23,732 bases of DNA from Bacteroidales bacterium UBA5537 (lineage in GTDB: Bacteria > Bacteroidota > Bacteroidia > Bacteroidales > Lentimicrobiaceae): positions 3,665-27,396 of the forward strand of contig DINP01000063.1 in the NCBI GenBank assembly GCA_002426025.1, read 5' to 3'. The position numbers and the translations under genes were made by a program. The notes below the pieces were generated by a model that was not told the origin of the DNA, did no database searches, and was given only the letters and a program-made list of their open reading frames with translations. Positions within the stretch are counted from its first letter, which is position 1. The number at the start of each line of letters is the position of its first letter. Positions 15,625-23,732 of this stretch are shown here, piece by piece.

Positions 15625-16635
15625 TTAAGCGAATTTCTCAACCAGATCAGCCAACCGGTGGGCATAGCCACATTCATTGTCGTACCAGGCAACAATCTTT
15701 ACCAGTTTGTTTTTATCGCCCAGAACTGCTGTAAGACCGGCATCAAAAACGGCTGAGTGCGGGTTTCCGATAATATCTATTGAAACAATAGGATCTTCGG
15801 TGTATTGCATAATACCTTTCAGGTAACCATCTGCAGCTTCTTTAAATGCAGCGTTTATCTCTTCGATACTGGTCGAATGGCGAAGTGTGCAGGTAAGATC
15901 GGTAAGGGAACCATCAGGAACCGGCACCCGGATACCGGCACCACCCAGGTTTTTTTTCAGGTGGGGGAAAATTTTGGTTGCTGCTTTAGCAGCTCCGGTG
16001 GTTGTTGGAATAATACTGTATGCTGCAGCTCTTCCCCTCCGCAGGTCGTTGTGCGGCGCATCAATCAGATTCTGGTCGCGGGTATAGGAATGTACGGTGG
16101 TGATAAATCCCTTTTCAACACCCCACAGATCATCAAGCACTTTTATCATGGGTGCCACACAATTGGTGGTGCAGGATGCATTGGAGATGATTACATCGTC
16201 TTTATCAATAATCTCATCGTTAATCCCCAGCACCACATATTTTACATCGTCGTGATCGGCTTTGGCAGGGGCTGAAATAATAACCTTGCGTGCTCCGGCA
16301 GCCACATGCTTCAGCGCCGAATCCTTGTCGGTGAACTTGCCGGTTGATTCAATTACCACATCAATCTTCAGCTTTCCCCATTTTACGCCACCGGCTTCGG
16401 GCTCTGAAAAAACATGTATTTTTTTACCGTTAACCATCAGAAAATCAGCTCCGGCCACTACATCGCCCGGAAAATTTCCATGAACTGAATCATACTTAAG
16501 CAGATGTGCAAGGGTTCGCGGATCGGTAAGGTCGTTGATGGCAACCACCGATATGTTTTTTTTCTTTAATAATGCTCTGAAAGTGATACGTCCGATGCGG
16601 CCAAATCCATTGATAGCCAGCCTGATTTTTGCCAT
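15625..16635 (-). CDS. gapA: glyceraldehyde-3-phosphate dehydrogenase, type I
   Basis: Glycolytic enzyme that oxidises glyceraldehyde 3-phosphate to 1,3-bisphosphoglycerate with NAD. The 336 residues are full length. The NAD-binding start is INGFGRIGR (8-16), with Asp35 in VAINDLTD at the position that favours NAD over NADP. The catalytic Cys155 lies in SNASCTTNC and the partner His182 in TTVHSYTRDQ. IPTTTGAAKA, VPVPDGSLTDL and WYDNECGYAHRL follow in order. All catalytic residues are intact. It is transcribed from a well-formed promoter 23-54 bases upstream. There is no pgk or tpi beside it. Confidence 0.98.
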   Translation of the reverse strand: MAKIRLAINGFGRIGRITFRALLKKKNISVVAINDLTDPRTLAHLLKYDSVHGNFPGDVVAGADFLMVNGKKIHVFSEPEAGGVKWGKLKIDVVIESTGKFTDKDSALKHVAAGARKVIISAPAKADHDDVKYVVLGINDEIIDKDDVIISNASCTTNCVAPMIKVLDDLWGVEKGFITTVHSYTRDQNLIDAPHNDLRRGRAAAYSIIPTTTGAAKAATKIFPHLKKNLGGAGIRVPVPDGSLTDLTCTLRHSTSIEEINAAFKEAADGYLKGIMQYTEDPIVSIDIIGNPHSAVFDAGLTAVLGDKNKLVKIVAWYDNECGYAHRLADLVEKFA

Positions 16636-16657
16636 GATAGAATTCTTTATTTCACGG

Positions 16658-16689
16658 CAAACCTACATGAATTAATGATAATTCACAAA
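16658..16689 (-). promoter_or_regulatory. Bacteroidota-type promoter of gapA
   Basis: On the minus strand TTTG (16686-16689) is followed after 20 bases by TAGGTTTG (16658-16665), an exact fit to the consensus. Transcription would start about 15 bases before the ATG at 16635. Confidence 0.6.
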
Positions 16690-16715
16690 CTCCGGGATGT
16701 ATTCAGGTACATTAC

Positions 16716-16736
16716 ATCTGATCTGTCTAATCAGAT
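16716..16736. promoter_or_regulatory. inverted repeat upstream of gapA, possible operator or terminator
   Basis: ATCTGAT (16716-16722) and ATCAGAT (16730-16736) form a perfect 7-bp inverted repeat with a 7-base centre. It lies 27 bases upstream of the gapA -33 box and 43 bases downstream of the stop of the adhesin-like gene. The spacing would suit an activator site for gapA. The lack of a T run argues against an intrinsic terminator. Either role is conjecture. Confidence 0.3.
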
Positions 16737-16778
16737 TTATAAATGAGAAACGTCAGAAAAATCGGGTAATCCGCGAAA

Positions 16779-19700
16779 TTAGTTGAGCAGGTTTATGCTT
16801 CCCGTTTTTTCGCTTACCTCATCGTTTTCGTCCTTGAAATAGGTGTGGTAAACATAGATGCCCCGGTTGGCAGGAACTCCGCCAATTTTGCCATCCCAGC
16901 TTTGATCAATATTATTAGAGAAGAAAACAAGGGCTCCCCAGCGGTCGTAAATCCAGATGCTGTATTCTTTCACCCCATTGCCATGAACCTGAAACACATC
17001 ATTCAGTCCATCGCCGTTAGGTGTGAAAGCACCCGGGATATGAATCGCATACTTTGGCGAAATAAACACCTGGTTTTCAAATCTGTCGGTACATCCATAA
17101 GCATTGGTAACCAGAAGCTCAACCCGATAATAACCCGAATCAGCATAAGTATGGGTAAATTCAGGGATGTTGTATGTGGTTCCGTCGCCGGCATTCCATT
17201 CATAGGTAAGATTATCGCCAAGTGAAGTACTTGTGAAAGCAATTACCGGGTTTTTCATACTGCTCGATTCCGGATTGGCATTGAACCCGGCTAATGGCAA
17301 TGGCCAGGCATCAACTACAGCATTTTTTGTCTTTTTATTGATACAGCCCCCGGGATTGGTTACTGTAAGCTGAACATTGTATTTGCCCGCAACTGTAAAT
17401 TCCTGATTTACAGTTTGTCCCTGCTGGCTTCCGGCTGTGCCAAAATCCCAGCTATAGGTTACCCCTGCAGCTGTATTCAGAGAATTATCGGTAAAACTTA
17501 CTGCTATTGGCACACAGCCTTCGGCAATGCCTGTTGTAAAATCAGCTATTGGCATGGCATTTACCTCAACTGTCTGGGTAAAAGGTGCGCTTATACAGGC
17601 CAATTGAGTTACTTCAAGTGTAATAGTTTTGGTACCGTTTCCGGTCCAACTGACTGTATGCGGCCCCTGACCTGTTGTGGCAGATACGCCTCCGTCAAAG
17701 TTCCAGTTGTAGATAGCTGAGTTATTTCCGTTTCCGGAATAAGTAACGATCAATGGATCTCCTTCGCACACCGCATTCTGCGATAAGGTGAAATCGGCTA
17801 ACATTCGTTCTTTAACGATAACGCTTACATTATCGGTATTGACACAACCATTGGCATCGATGCCTGTGAGCGTATAGGTAGTATTGGCAAGCGGTGCAAC
17901 AAGCGGGTTGATGCTGTTTTCCTGCCCTGTAAGGCTTGGATCTGCAATATCGGAGCTCCAGGTATAATTAACGGCTCCGCCAGCGTTCAGCGTAAGCTGA
18001 TCGTCGGGGCAAATTGAGCCTACCGATGCTGTTGCAGAAACTGCCGGTAATTGGTTCACATTTACGGTGACAGCATCACTGGCTTCACAGCCATCGTCCA
18101 CAGTAAGGGTATAGGTTGTGGTAACCAATGGACTAACCTGAATAGTCTGCCCTGAGAAATTAGTGCTTCCATCTGTCCATGAGAAGCTTCCGCTTCCTGT
18201 TGACGAAGATCCTGCTAGAGTTATCTGGTCACCGGCACATATAGTTGGGTCGCTACCGGCATCAGCGGTAAGCTGAAATACATTTACAAAAACACAGTCG
18301 GTTAGTGTGTTGCCACAATTATCGGTAACATCCACACAATACTGCCGTGAATCCGGAGGTGAAACATCCCAGGTTCTTCCATTATGGGTCTGCAATGTAA
18401 CCATATCGGTCCAAACCCAGGTTCCGTTGGGTGTATCGTTTGCCTCAAGGGTTACAAACTGACCCACGCAGATATCCTCATCCGGTCCGGCATCTGCATA
18501 GGGTTGCCCTACGGTTACCAGAATCTGATCGGTATCGGTATTTCCGCATACATCGGAAACTGTAACAGTGTATGTAGTGTTAATCAGCGGGCTGACCGTA
18601 ATTGATTGAGTTATCTGCCCATCGGGCATCCAAGCCCAGCTTGTACCGCCTTCAGCATGAAGTGTAATCGGGTCATAAAGACAAATGTTTACCGCATCGC
18701 CTTCCGTAATATTTGCCACGGGACCTGTCACAAATACATCTATAATTTTATCCTCCGTGGAGCCACACTCATCTGTTATCGTAACTGTGTATTGCGTACT
18801 TGATGCTGGGCTTACTTTTATACTATCGGTCGTTTGTCCGGTATTCCAAAGATATGCATAGGGCTCTACACCCCCATAAGCACGACCATAGAGGGTAATC
18901 GAATCCTCGCAGTTAATCGTTTGAGGAGTGGGCGATGCTGAGGTCGCATAAAACGGATAATCCTTAATATATATGGTTAAAGTATCCATTGTAACACCAC
19001 AAAGAGAGGAGTTATAGATAATGGTAACCGTTTCGGTAAGTTCAAGAAAGTTATCATCAATCGGGATAATCTCAAGTGTTACCATGGTATCACCCTGGGG
19101 GATAACAATCTGATTGGGGATTAATTCATAATCCACGCCATTGATGGCGGTGCCTCCTATCTGAAGATCAATGGTGTAATTTACAGGGGTAATCTGAAAC
19201 AGTTCAAAGGCTAATTCTGCGTTGTTACATGCTTCTACAGCAGTATCAACTGCAGCGTGAGAGAATGCCACATTGGCACCAAGGCCAACACTTGAAAAAC
19301 TATTGGCCTGGAGGAATACCCCAGAATCGTAAGCTCCATCACTTATATCGGCAACGGCAAGCTTAATATGGTATGTTTGACATGGAACCACATTTGAACG
19401 GGCGATCAAAACAGTAGTAAAACCATCATACTGTATATACTGACCTCCGCTATTGTTTACATAATATTGGCTGTTTACAAGGTGGTTAATGTTATTGATA
19501 GATACATACGCAGCAGGAAGAACCTGTGGTACAAGTGCTATATTCCTGGCGTTATTTGAAAAAGGGCCAAAAATATCAGGGCCACTGATAAAAAATCCAA
19601 ACACATCATTATACTGTGAATTTGCGTATTCAGGATATTCTTCTGAACCAAATACATACTTAAATTCAACAATGTTTGATTGGGGAATAAAATCAAACTC

Positions 19701-20126
19701 CAGGACTGCTGCATCCTGAGTACTTCCACCCGACAACTGGTTAAGGTCCGGGTCTCCTGATGCAGTATTGTTCGTTCCCTTGTTTCCAACATTATTGGGC
19801 CCAACTGAATTTGTAGCAGTTCCCGATGTTAAAATAACACCCGATAAAATTCCCAGATTTGAAGTTCCTGTAAAAGATCCTCTTGCCTCAACTGAACCCG
19901 TATAAGTTATATTAAAGGTTTCTACCCCTTGCCCAATCAACACCTGTTGAACCAATGTTACCGGATCAACTCCTTCAATAACAGAATAAGGTGGAGGAGG
20001 TAACTGTGCCTGAACATTCTGAATACCCGCTAAGACGCAAATAATCAAGCATAAGCATAGTAAGGATGCAGAGGCTAGTTTTCTGAACCGCACCAGAACA
20101 CGGCTGTTTAAATCAGTTATTAACAT
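16779..20126 (-). CDS. large exported choice-of-anchor L / PKD-like protein with type B T9SS sorting domain
   Basis: An 1115-residue surface or secreted protein. The frame is open to 20255, but ATG at 20126 is chosen because it leads into a signal peptide (hydrophobic LLCLCLIICVLAG, cut near VQA-Q, residue 40) and because a promoter lies between the two starts. Residues ~50-280 are a choice-of-anchor L domain (LGILSGVILTSG, DAAVLEFDFIPQ, VFGSEEYPEYANSQYNDVFG). A Calx-beta-like segment follows (GTAINGVDYELI, ~350-420). Then come about five Ig-like units ending in variants of TTYTVTVSDVCG, and PKD-like units with YSWDFG and YEWNAGDGTTY. The last ~85 residues are a gliding-motility-associated type B sorting domain (IPGAFTPNGDGLNDVFQV, YDRWGALVF, NRGIYVYHTYF). 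The architecture fits an adhesin or scaffold exported by the T9SS; the ligand is unknown. Confidence 0.9.
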   Translation of the reverse strand: MLITDLNSRVLVRFRKLASASLLCLCLIICVLAGIQNVQAQLPPPPYSVIEGVDPVTLVQQVLIGQGVETFNITYTGSVEARGSFTGTSNLGILSGVILTSGTATNSVGPNNVGNKGTNNTASGDPDLNQLSGGSTQDAAVLEFDFIPQSNIVEFKYVFGSEEYPEYANSQYNDVFGFFISGPDIFGPFSNNARNIALVPQVLPAAYVSINNINHLVNSQYYVNNSGGQYIQYDGFTTVLIARSNVVPCQTYHIKLAVADISDGAYDSGVFLQANSFSSVGLGANVAFSHAAVDTAVEACNNAELAFELFQITPVNYTIDLQIGGTAINGVDYELIPNQIVIPQGDTMVTLEIIPIDDNFLELTETVTIIYNSSLCGVTMDTLTIYIKDYPFYATSASPTPQTINCEDSITLYGRAYGGVEPYAYLWNTGQTTDSIKVSPASSTQYTVTITDECGSTEDKIIDVFVTGPVANITEGDAVNICLYDPITLHAEGGTSWAWMPDGQITQSITVSPLINTTYTVTVSDVCGNTDTDQILVTVGQPYADAGPDEDICVGQFVTLEANDTPNGTWVWTDMVTLQTHNGRTWDVSPPDSRQYCVDVTDNCGNTLTDCVFVNVFQLTADAGSDPTICAGDQITLAGSSSTGSGSFSWTDGSTNFSGQTIQVSPLVTTTYTLTVDDGCEASDAVTVNVNQLPAVSATASVGSICPDDQLTLNAGGAVNYTWSSDIADPSLTGQENSINPLVAPLANTTYTLTGIDANGCVNTDNVSVIVKERMLADFTLSQNAVCEGDPLIVTYSGNGNNSAIYNWNFDGGVSATTGQGPHTVSWTGNGTKTITLEVTQLACISAPFTQTVEVNAMPIADFTTGIAEGCVPIAVSFTDNSLNTAAGVTYSWDFGTAGSQQGQTVNQEFTVAGKYNVQLTVTNPGGCINKKTKNAVVDAWPLPLAGFNANPESSSMKNPVIAFTSTSLGDNLTYEWNAGDGTTYNIPEFTHTYADSGYYRVELLVTNAYGCTDRFENQVFISPKYAIHIPGAFTPNGDGLNDVFQVHGNGVKEYSIWIYDRWGALVFFSNNIDQSWDGKIGGVPANRGIYVYHTYFKDENDEVSEKTGSINLLN

Positions 20127-20225
20127 GATTCTTAAGGATGATAATGCAATAATCGAAGACAGTGAAACTGCCGGTAAATACCTGCTAAATAAAAAAATAA
20201 AAGGTAAATTCCCTCCCGGCAAATA

Positions 20226-20256
20226 CAAAAATAACTTTTTATATGAATAAATCAAC
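20226..20256 (-). promoter_or_regulatory. candidate promoter of the anchor-L protein gene
   Basis: On the minus strand TATTTTTG (20226-20233) fits TAnnTTTG. GTTG (20253-20256), one mismatch from TTTG, lies 20 bases upstream. The predicted transcript would begin near 20219, which excludes a start at 20255 and supports 20126. On the plus strand of the same divergent gap I see only an imperfect TACCTTTA (20372-20379) before the M20 gene. Confidence 0.4.
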
Positions 20257-20409
20257 CGGAAGTTGTCTCTATTTTAAAAATAATTAAAAACAAGTTGCGA
20301 TTTCGTGGTCAATGTCTGCTTCAAACAATGCCAAATTATGCTAAAAACCGGGAGCATGGGCTGGAATTTCTTACCTTTATGCCAAAATCAAAAATCATTA
20401 CTTTTAATC

Positions 20410-21771
20410 ATGGACAAATCATTAACTTACATTGAAGCGAACAAACAACGCTTTTTAGACGAATTATTCGGACTGATCCGCATCCCTTCCATCAGTTCAA
20501 TTGCCGATCATAAACCCGATATGCTCCGCGCGGCAGAGTACTGGAAAGATACCATGCTCAAAGCCGGTGCCGATAAAGCAGAAATAATTGCAACTGCCGG
20601 AAACCCGGTGGTTTATGGCGAAAAAATTATTGACCCGTCAAAGCCAACCGTATTGGTTTATGGCCACTACGATGTGATGCCGGTTGATCCGCTCAACCTG
20701 TGGACATCGCCACCATTTGAGCCCGAAATACGCGACGGAAAAATATTTGCCCGTGGTGCCGACGACGATAAAGGACAGGCTTTTATGCATGCCAAGGCTT
20801 TTGAAGCGATGATGCAAACCGGCACCTTGCCCTGCAACGTTAAATTTATGGTCGAAGGTGAAGAAGAGGTTGGTTCGCCAAACCTAGAGAAATTCTGCGT
20901 TGATCATAAAGAGATGCTGAAAGCCGATATTATACTGGTGTCGGACACCGGTATGATTGCGCCTGATATCCCATCTATAACTGTTGGATTACGCGGACTG
21001 GCTTACCTCGAAGTGGAAGTTACCGGGCCTAACCGCGACCTTCACTCAGGATTGTTTGGTGGCGCCGTGGCCAACCCGATCAATGTGCTATCGAAAATGA
21101 TTGCCTCGCTTACCGACGAAAACAACCGCATCACCGTTGCCGGATTTTACGATAAGGTGCTGGAGCTTTCCGCCGAAGAGCGCGCTGAAATGGCCAAGGC
21201 CCCGTTTGATCTTGACGAGTATAAGAAGGCCATTGATGTGGCTGAAGTGAGCGGTGAAAAAGGATTCACCACCATGGAACGTACAGGCATCCGTCCAACG
21301 CTGGATGTATGCGGAATTTGGGGCGGTTATACTGGCGAAGGTGCCAAAACCGTGCTGCCATCAAAGGCTTATGCCAAAATTTCGATGCGTCTGGTTCCGC
21401 ACCAGGATCATGAAGAGATTTCAAAATTGTTTGAAGCGCATTTTATGAAGATTGCCCCACCGTCGGTTAAGGTTAAAGTAACCAACCTGCATGGCGGACA
21501 GGGTTATGTTTCGCCTACTGATACCAAAGCCTACCAGGCAGCAAGCAAAGCCTATGAAAAAACCTTTGGCAAAAAGCCTGTTCCGGTGCGCAGTGGTGGC
21601 AGTATCCCGATTATCTCAACCTTCGAGCGGGTGCTGGGAACCAAATCAATTCTGATGGGTTTCGGTCTTGAATCGGATGCAATTCATTCGCCCAACGAGA
21701 ATTATCCTTTGTTCAATTTTTATAAAGGAATAGAAACCATTCCTTACTTCTACAAGTATTTTTGCGAGTAA
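20410..21771 (+). CDS. M20 family metallopeptidase (dipeptidase)
   Basis: A 453-residue cytosolic di-zinc peptidase of the M20/CNDP type that cleaves dipeptides or related amide bonds. ATG at 20410 is preferred over the upstream in-frame ATG at 20305, because the family starts just before the YIEANKQRFLDELFGLIRIP helix. Metal and catalytic residues are present: His86 and Asp88 in YGHYDVMP, bridging Asp119 in RGADDDKG, catalytic Glu152 and metal ligand Glu153 in EGEEEVGS, Asp179 in VSDTGM, and the distal His in DAIHSPNENY. The dimerisation or lid segment contains LHSGLFGGAVANP. Bacterial relatives are annotated as dipeptidase or Xaa-His-like; substrate range cannot be told. The gene stands alone, divergent from the adhesin-like gene, and is closed by a strong terminator. 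Confidence 0.93.
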   Translation: MDKSLTYIEANKQRFLDELFGLIRIPSISSIADHKPDMLRAAEYWKDTMLKAGADKAEIIATAGNPVVYGEKIIDPSKPTVLVYGHYDVMPVDPLNLWTSPPFEPEIRDGKIFARGADDDKGQAFMHAKAFEAMMQTGTLPCNVKFMVEGEEEVGSPNLEKFCVDHKEMLKADIILVSDTGMIAPDIPSITVGLRGLAYLEVEVTGPNRDLHSGLFGGAVANPINVLSKMIASLTDENNRITVAGFYDKVLELSAEERAEMAKAPFDLDEYKKAIDVAEVSGEKGFTTMERTGIRPTLDVCGIWGGYTGEGAKTVLPSKAYAKISMRLVPHQDHEEISKLFEAHFMKIAPPSVKVKVTNLHGGQGYVSPTDTKAYQAASKAYEKTFGKKPVPVRSGGSIPIISTFERVLGTKSILMGFGLESDAIHSPNENYPLFNFYKGIETIPYFYKYFCE

Positions 21772-21794
21772 AAACGCATTTGCACTTAAAGTTA

Positions 21795-21824
21795 AAAGCC
21801 GTGGCGATTGCCATGGCTTTTTTT
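21795..21824 (+). terminator. rho-independent terminator of the M20 gene
   Basis: AGCCGTGGC (21797-21805) pairs with GCCATGGCT (21810-21818) around GATT, with one G-T wobble. Two leading A residues extend the stem. A run of seven T residues ends at 21824. It starts 24 bases after the M20 stop codon. Confidence 0.92.
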
Positions 21825-21869
21825 GTGATGTGGATTCTGGGCTATGCCAAAACCTGAAGTTTAATTTGT

Positions 21870-22190
21870 ATGGTGACCATTGCATGTTTGCAGTACCATA
21901 TATACAAATGTTTTATGGTTACTGCAGGTTTAGCAGTGCTATACCTAAAAATGTTTTATGACCACTGCAGGTTTAGCAGTACCATATATACAAATGTTTT
22001 ATGGCTACTGCAGGTTTAGCAGTACTATATATACAAATGTTTTATGACCACTGCAGGTTTAGCAGTACCATATATACAAATGTTTTATGGCTACTGTAGG
22101 TTTAGCAGTACTATATATACAAATGTTTTATGTCCACTGCAGGTTTAGCAGTTTAATATATACAAATTTTATATGGCTACAGCAGGTTAA
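21870..22190. repeat. 43-bp tandem repeat array with alternating unit types
   Basis: Units begin at 21870, 21915, 21958, 22001, 22044, 22087, 22130 and 22173. The first is 45 bases and diverged, six are exactly 43 bases, and the last is partial. Each unit carries an ACTGC...GCAGT inverted repeat around AGGTTTA (in the unit at 22087 the left arm is ACTGT), then an AT-rich ATATATAC and a T run. Two forms alternate: ATGACCACTG with AGTACCATAT (21958, 22044) and ATGGCTACTG with AGTACTATAT (22001, 22087), giving an 86-bp higher-order period. There are no unique spacers, so it is not a CRISPR array. It occupies the gap between convergent genes and has no credible ORF. Confidence 0.93.
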
Positions 22191-22232
22191 ATCTACAGGA
22201 TAGTACATTAACAGACAGAACTTGTCTACTTA

Positions 22233-22289
22233 TGCATGCAAGCAGGCCTGCTTTGATAAAGTTAGGCTGAAGCAGAGCCAAAGCCTAAC
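22233..22289. terminator. palindrome cluster and terminator-like stem after the VCBS gene
   Basis: Three palindromic elements lie here: TGCATGCA (22233-22240), the perfect 14-bp palindrome AAGCAGGCCTGCTT (22240-22253), and an 8-bp stem GTTAGGCT (22261-22268) with AGCCTAAC (22282-22289) around a 13-base loop. Read on the minus strand, the last stem comes 31 bases after the VCBS gene stop and is followed by TTTATC, so it may end that transcript. The T run is too short for a confident call. Confidence 0.4.
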
Positions 22290-22319
22290 AATAGTCAAAC
22301 ACTTATAAATCTTTGGTTG

Positions 22320-23732
22320 CTATTTTATCACTTTAGCCTGGTAAATCTTACCATTTTCAACAATTCTAATCAGATAGATACCTGCAGGATAAGGAGCAAC
22401 CGACAGGCTGAAATCACCGGGTTTCACGGTTTCTGAAAAAAGAATTTGTCCGGTAACTGACACTATCATAAGTTCAGCATCCGCTGAAGTAATGCCGCTT
22501 ACTTTCAGTATATTTTCAGAAATATATGCTTTTATGCCTGACAAGCTATGTTGTTCAACTCCTGTAGGCAAAACTGAAAAACTACCTTCTTCTGAAAATG
22601 GTGATCCTGCAAAAGCCTGATCAATAGCCTGAATACGGAAATAATAATCGCCGGGTGCAAGTGCGCGAAACACCATAAAATCATTGTTACCAGCATTTCC
22701 CGTACAAGCAGCATACCTGTCTCCGGTAGAAATATCAGCCTGGGGGCTGAGAATATTAATGGCTCCACTCTCATTGCCAACCATTACATTGTAAGTAATT
22801 GCCATTTGTGGTGATTGCGCATCGGTTGATCTGCCCCAGCTTATCACTGCATAATCGCCTGAGACATAAGTGTAAAGATCGCCCGGAACTTCGGGAAGGG
22901 TATTCTGTTGAAAAGTGCCTGAAAGCAGATCGTTGCGATAGAACCGGGTAACAGGACTATCGGCCAGACCGGTTAGCATCAGGTCGTAATCGCCATCATT
23001 GTCATAATCGCCCCAGGCTGATGATGCCCGCTCTACAAAAGGCAATCCGGCAGGAAACTCATCGAAACTACCAACGCCATTGTTGGTGTAAAGGCGGGTT
23101 GAAGCGTTGCCACATCCTGCATTTTCACCGGAAAGCATAATATCGAGGTCGCCATCGTTGTCGTAGTCAATCCAGTCGGCGGGGCCTAAAGCTGTGCCAA
23201 CAAGGCCGGCATTGGAAAAGCTGAAGGTGAGATCACCATTGTTGCGATACACATACGAAACTGGCACCAGGGTAAAGTCTTTGCCTGTGATCAGGATGTC
23301 GAGGTTGCCATCGTTATCATAATCGCCCCAGCTTGCATAGCCCCCAACAGCTCCCTCAATCTCAGCTTCGAGGCGGGTGAAGGTTCCATTTTCATTCAGG
23401 TAAATAAAGGTTTCTGATACCGACCCGGCATCGCCCACCATCAACAGGTCAACATCACCATCGTTATCGCAATCGCCCCAATCCACAGAAGGGGAATTCA
23501 TTATGGTGAGGCCTGCATTCACTTCACTAAAAGTACCATCACCATTGTTATGATAGAGCATTGTATTCCAACCACCTGAAATAAGCAGATCGGGGTAAGC
23601 GTCGTTATCGTAATCGGCCCATGCCAGATCGCCATCGGCTCCGGCAGCGTAAAGCCCTGCATCAATTAATTCAAACTGGGCACTACCTATATTCCGGTAT
23701 AAACGGGTTGCACTTCCGTCAAAATCCTGACC
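22320..23732 (-). CDS. VCBS/FG-GAP repeat protein with Fn3-like and T9SS domains, 5'-truncated
   Basis: The frame is open from the right edge of the window (23732), so the start is outside; the internal ATG at 23561 is not the true start. The 470 visible residues begin with five FG-GAP/VCBS repeats about 50 residues apart. Each has a calcium-binding loop of the form DxDxDG: DYDNDAYPD (23589-23615), DCDNDGDVD (23448-23474), DYDNDGNLD (23298-23324), DYDNDGDLD (23142-23168) and DYDNDGDYD (22983-23009). These build beta-propeller blades as in integrin alpha heads. A fibronectin-III-like domain follows (YAVISWGRSTDAQSPQMAITY, in two parts around residue 240-330 of the visible portion). It ends in a type A sorting domain (VSVTGQILFSE, YPAGIYLIRIV, YQAKVIK) without the YPNP entry motif. 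It is a T9SS-exported, probably surface-exposed protein; its partner is unknown. Confidence 0.9.
   Translation of the reverse strand, partial: GQDFDGSATRLYRNIGSAQFELIDAGLYAAGADGDLAWADYDNDAYPDLLISGGWNTMLYHNNGDGTFSEVNAGLTIMNSPSVDWGDCDNDGDVDLLMVGDAGSVSETFIYLNENGTFTRLEAEIEGAVGGYASWGDYDNDGNLDILITGKDFTLVPVSYVYRNNGDLTFSFSNAGLVGTALGPADWIDYDNDGDLDIMLSGENAGCGNASTRLYTNNGVGSFDEFPAGLPFVERASSAWGDYDNDGDYDLMLTGLADSPVTRFYRNDLLSGTFQQNTLPEVPGDLYTYVSGDYAVISWGRSTDAQSPQMAITYNVMVGNESGAINILSPQADISTGDRYAACTGNAGNNDFMVFRALAPGDYYFRIQAIDQAFAGSPFSEEGSFSVLPTGVEQHSLSGIKAYISENILKVSGITSADAELMIVSVTGQILFSETVKPGDFSLSVAPYPAGIYLIRIVENGKIYQAKVIK

Noticed and set aside
15523..15756. Plus-strand open frames in the ppk1/gapA gap
   Set aside because: They translate the palindromic repeat and low-complexity CCCTG tract and overlap the end of gapA antisense; no protein-like features.
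16845..17225. Plus-strand open frames within the large anchor-L gene
   Set aside because: Several antisense frames of 65-126 residues occur here, but they lie fully inside a gene with clear domain content and have no family-like composition.
20127..20255. Longer N-terminus for the anchor-L protein
   Set aside because: The extra 43 residues precede a complete signal peptide and overlap the predicted promoter at 20226-20256.
21870..22190. Possible CRISPR array
   Set aside because: Units are contiguous with no unique spacers between them, and no cas gene is in the window. It is a simple tandem repeat.

Overview
The window is a stretch of a Bacteroidota chromosome, most likely from the Bacteroidales/Marinilabiliales side of the phylum. 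Three kinds of evidence point there. Several predicted exported proteins end in type IX secretion (T9SS) sorting domains. One large protein combines a choice-of-anchor L domain, Ig/PKD-like domains and a gliding-motility-type C-terminus. Several gene starts are preceded by the Bacteroidota promoter pattern TTTG-N19-22-TAnnTTTG. The genes are ordinary chromosomal ones. I see no insertion sequence, phage, CRISPR array, tRNA or rRNA.

Layout from left to right. A 5'-truncated DNA polymerase I (polA, +) converges on a multi-pass membrane GT-C-like protein (-). A sulfide:quinone-oxidoreductase-like flavoprotein (-) follows, with a 52-residue small gene just downstream of it. Divergent from the flavoprotein is a secreted GH92 alpha-mannosidase (+). 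It converges on a two-gene unit (-): a DUF4213/DUF364 protein and a 36-residue single-pass membrane peptide. Two related T9SS cargo genes (-) come next; between them lies an in-frame remnant of a further sorting domain. A secreted coiled-coil protein (+) with a clear terminator, a SixA-like histidine phosphatase (+) and polyphosphate kinase (ppk1, +) run toward gapA (-). A dense inverted-repeat element fills the ppk1/gapA gap. Beyond gapA are the 1115-residue anchor-L/PKD adhesin-like protein (-) and, divergent from it, an M20 metallopeptidase (+). The M20 gene converges on a VCBS/FG-GAP protein (-) that runs off the right edge; a 43-bp tandem repeat array lies between them.

Functional themes are core metabolism and replication (polA, gapA, ppk1 with a phosphohistidine phosphatase, M20 peptidase), sulfide or quinone redox chemistry (SQR-like), and an exported layer (GH92, four T9SS cargo genes, a coiled-coil protein). 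Two short genes are described here from direct reading: 52 residues at 3875-4033 (-) and 36 residues at 8260-8370 (-). The least explained structures are the in-frame sorting-domain remnant at 10218-10370, the alternating 43-bp repeat array at 21870-22190, and the nested palindrome at 15441-15623. I do not see a complete, clearly new multi-gene system; the candidates are local.
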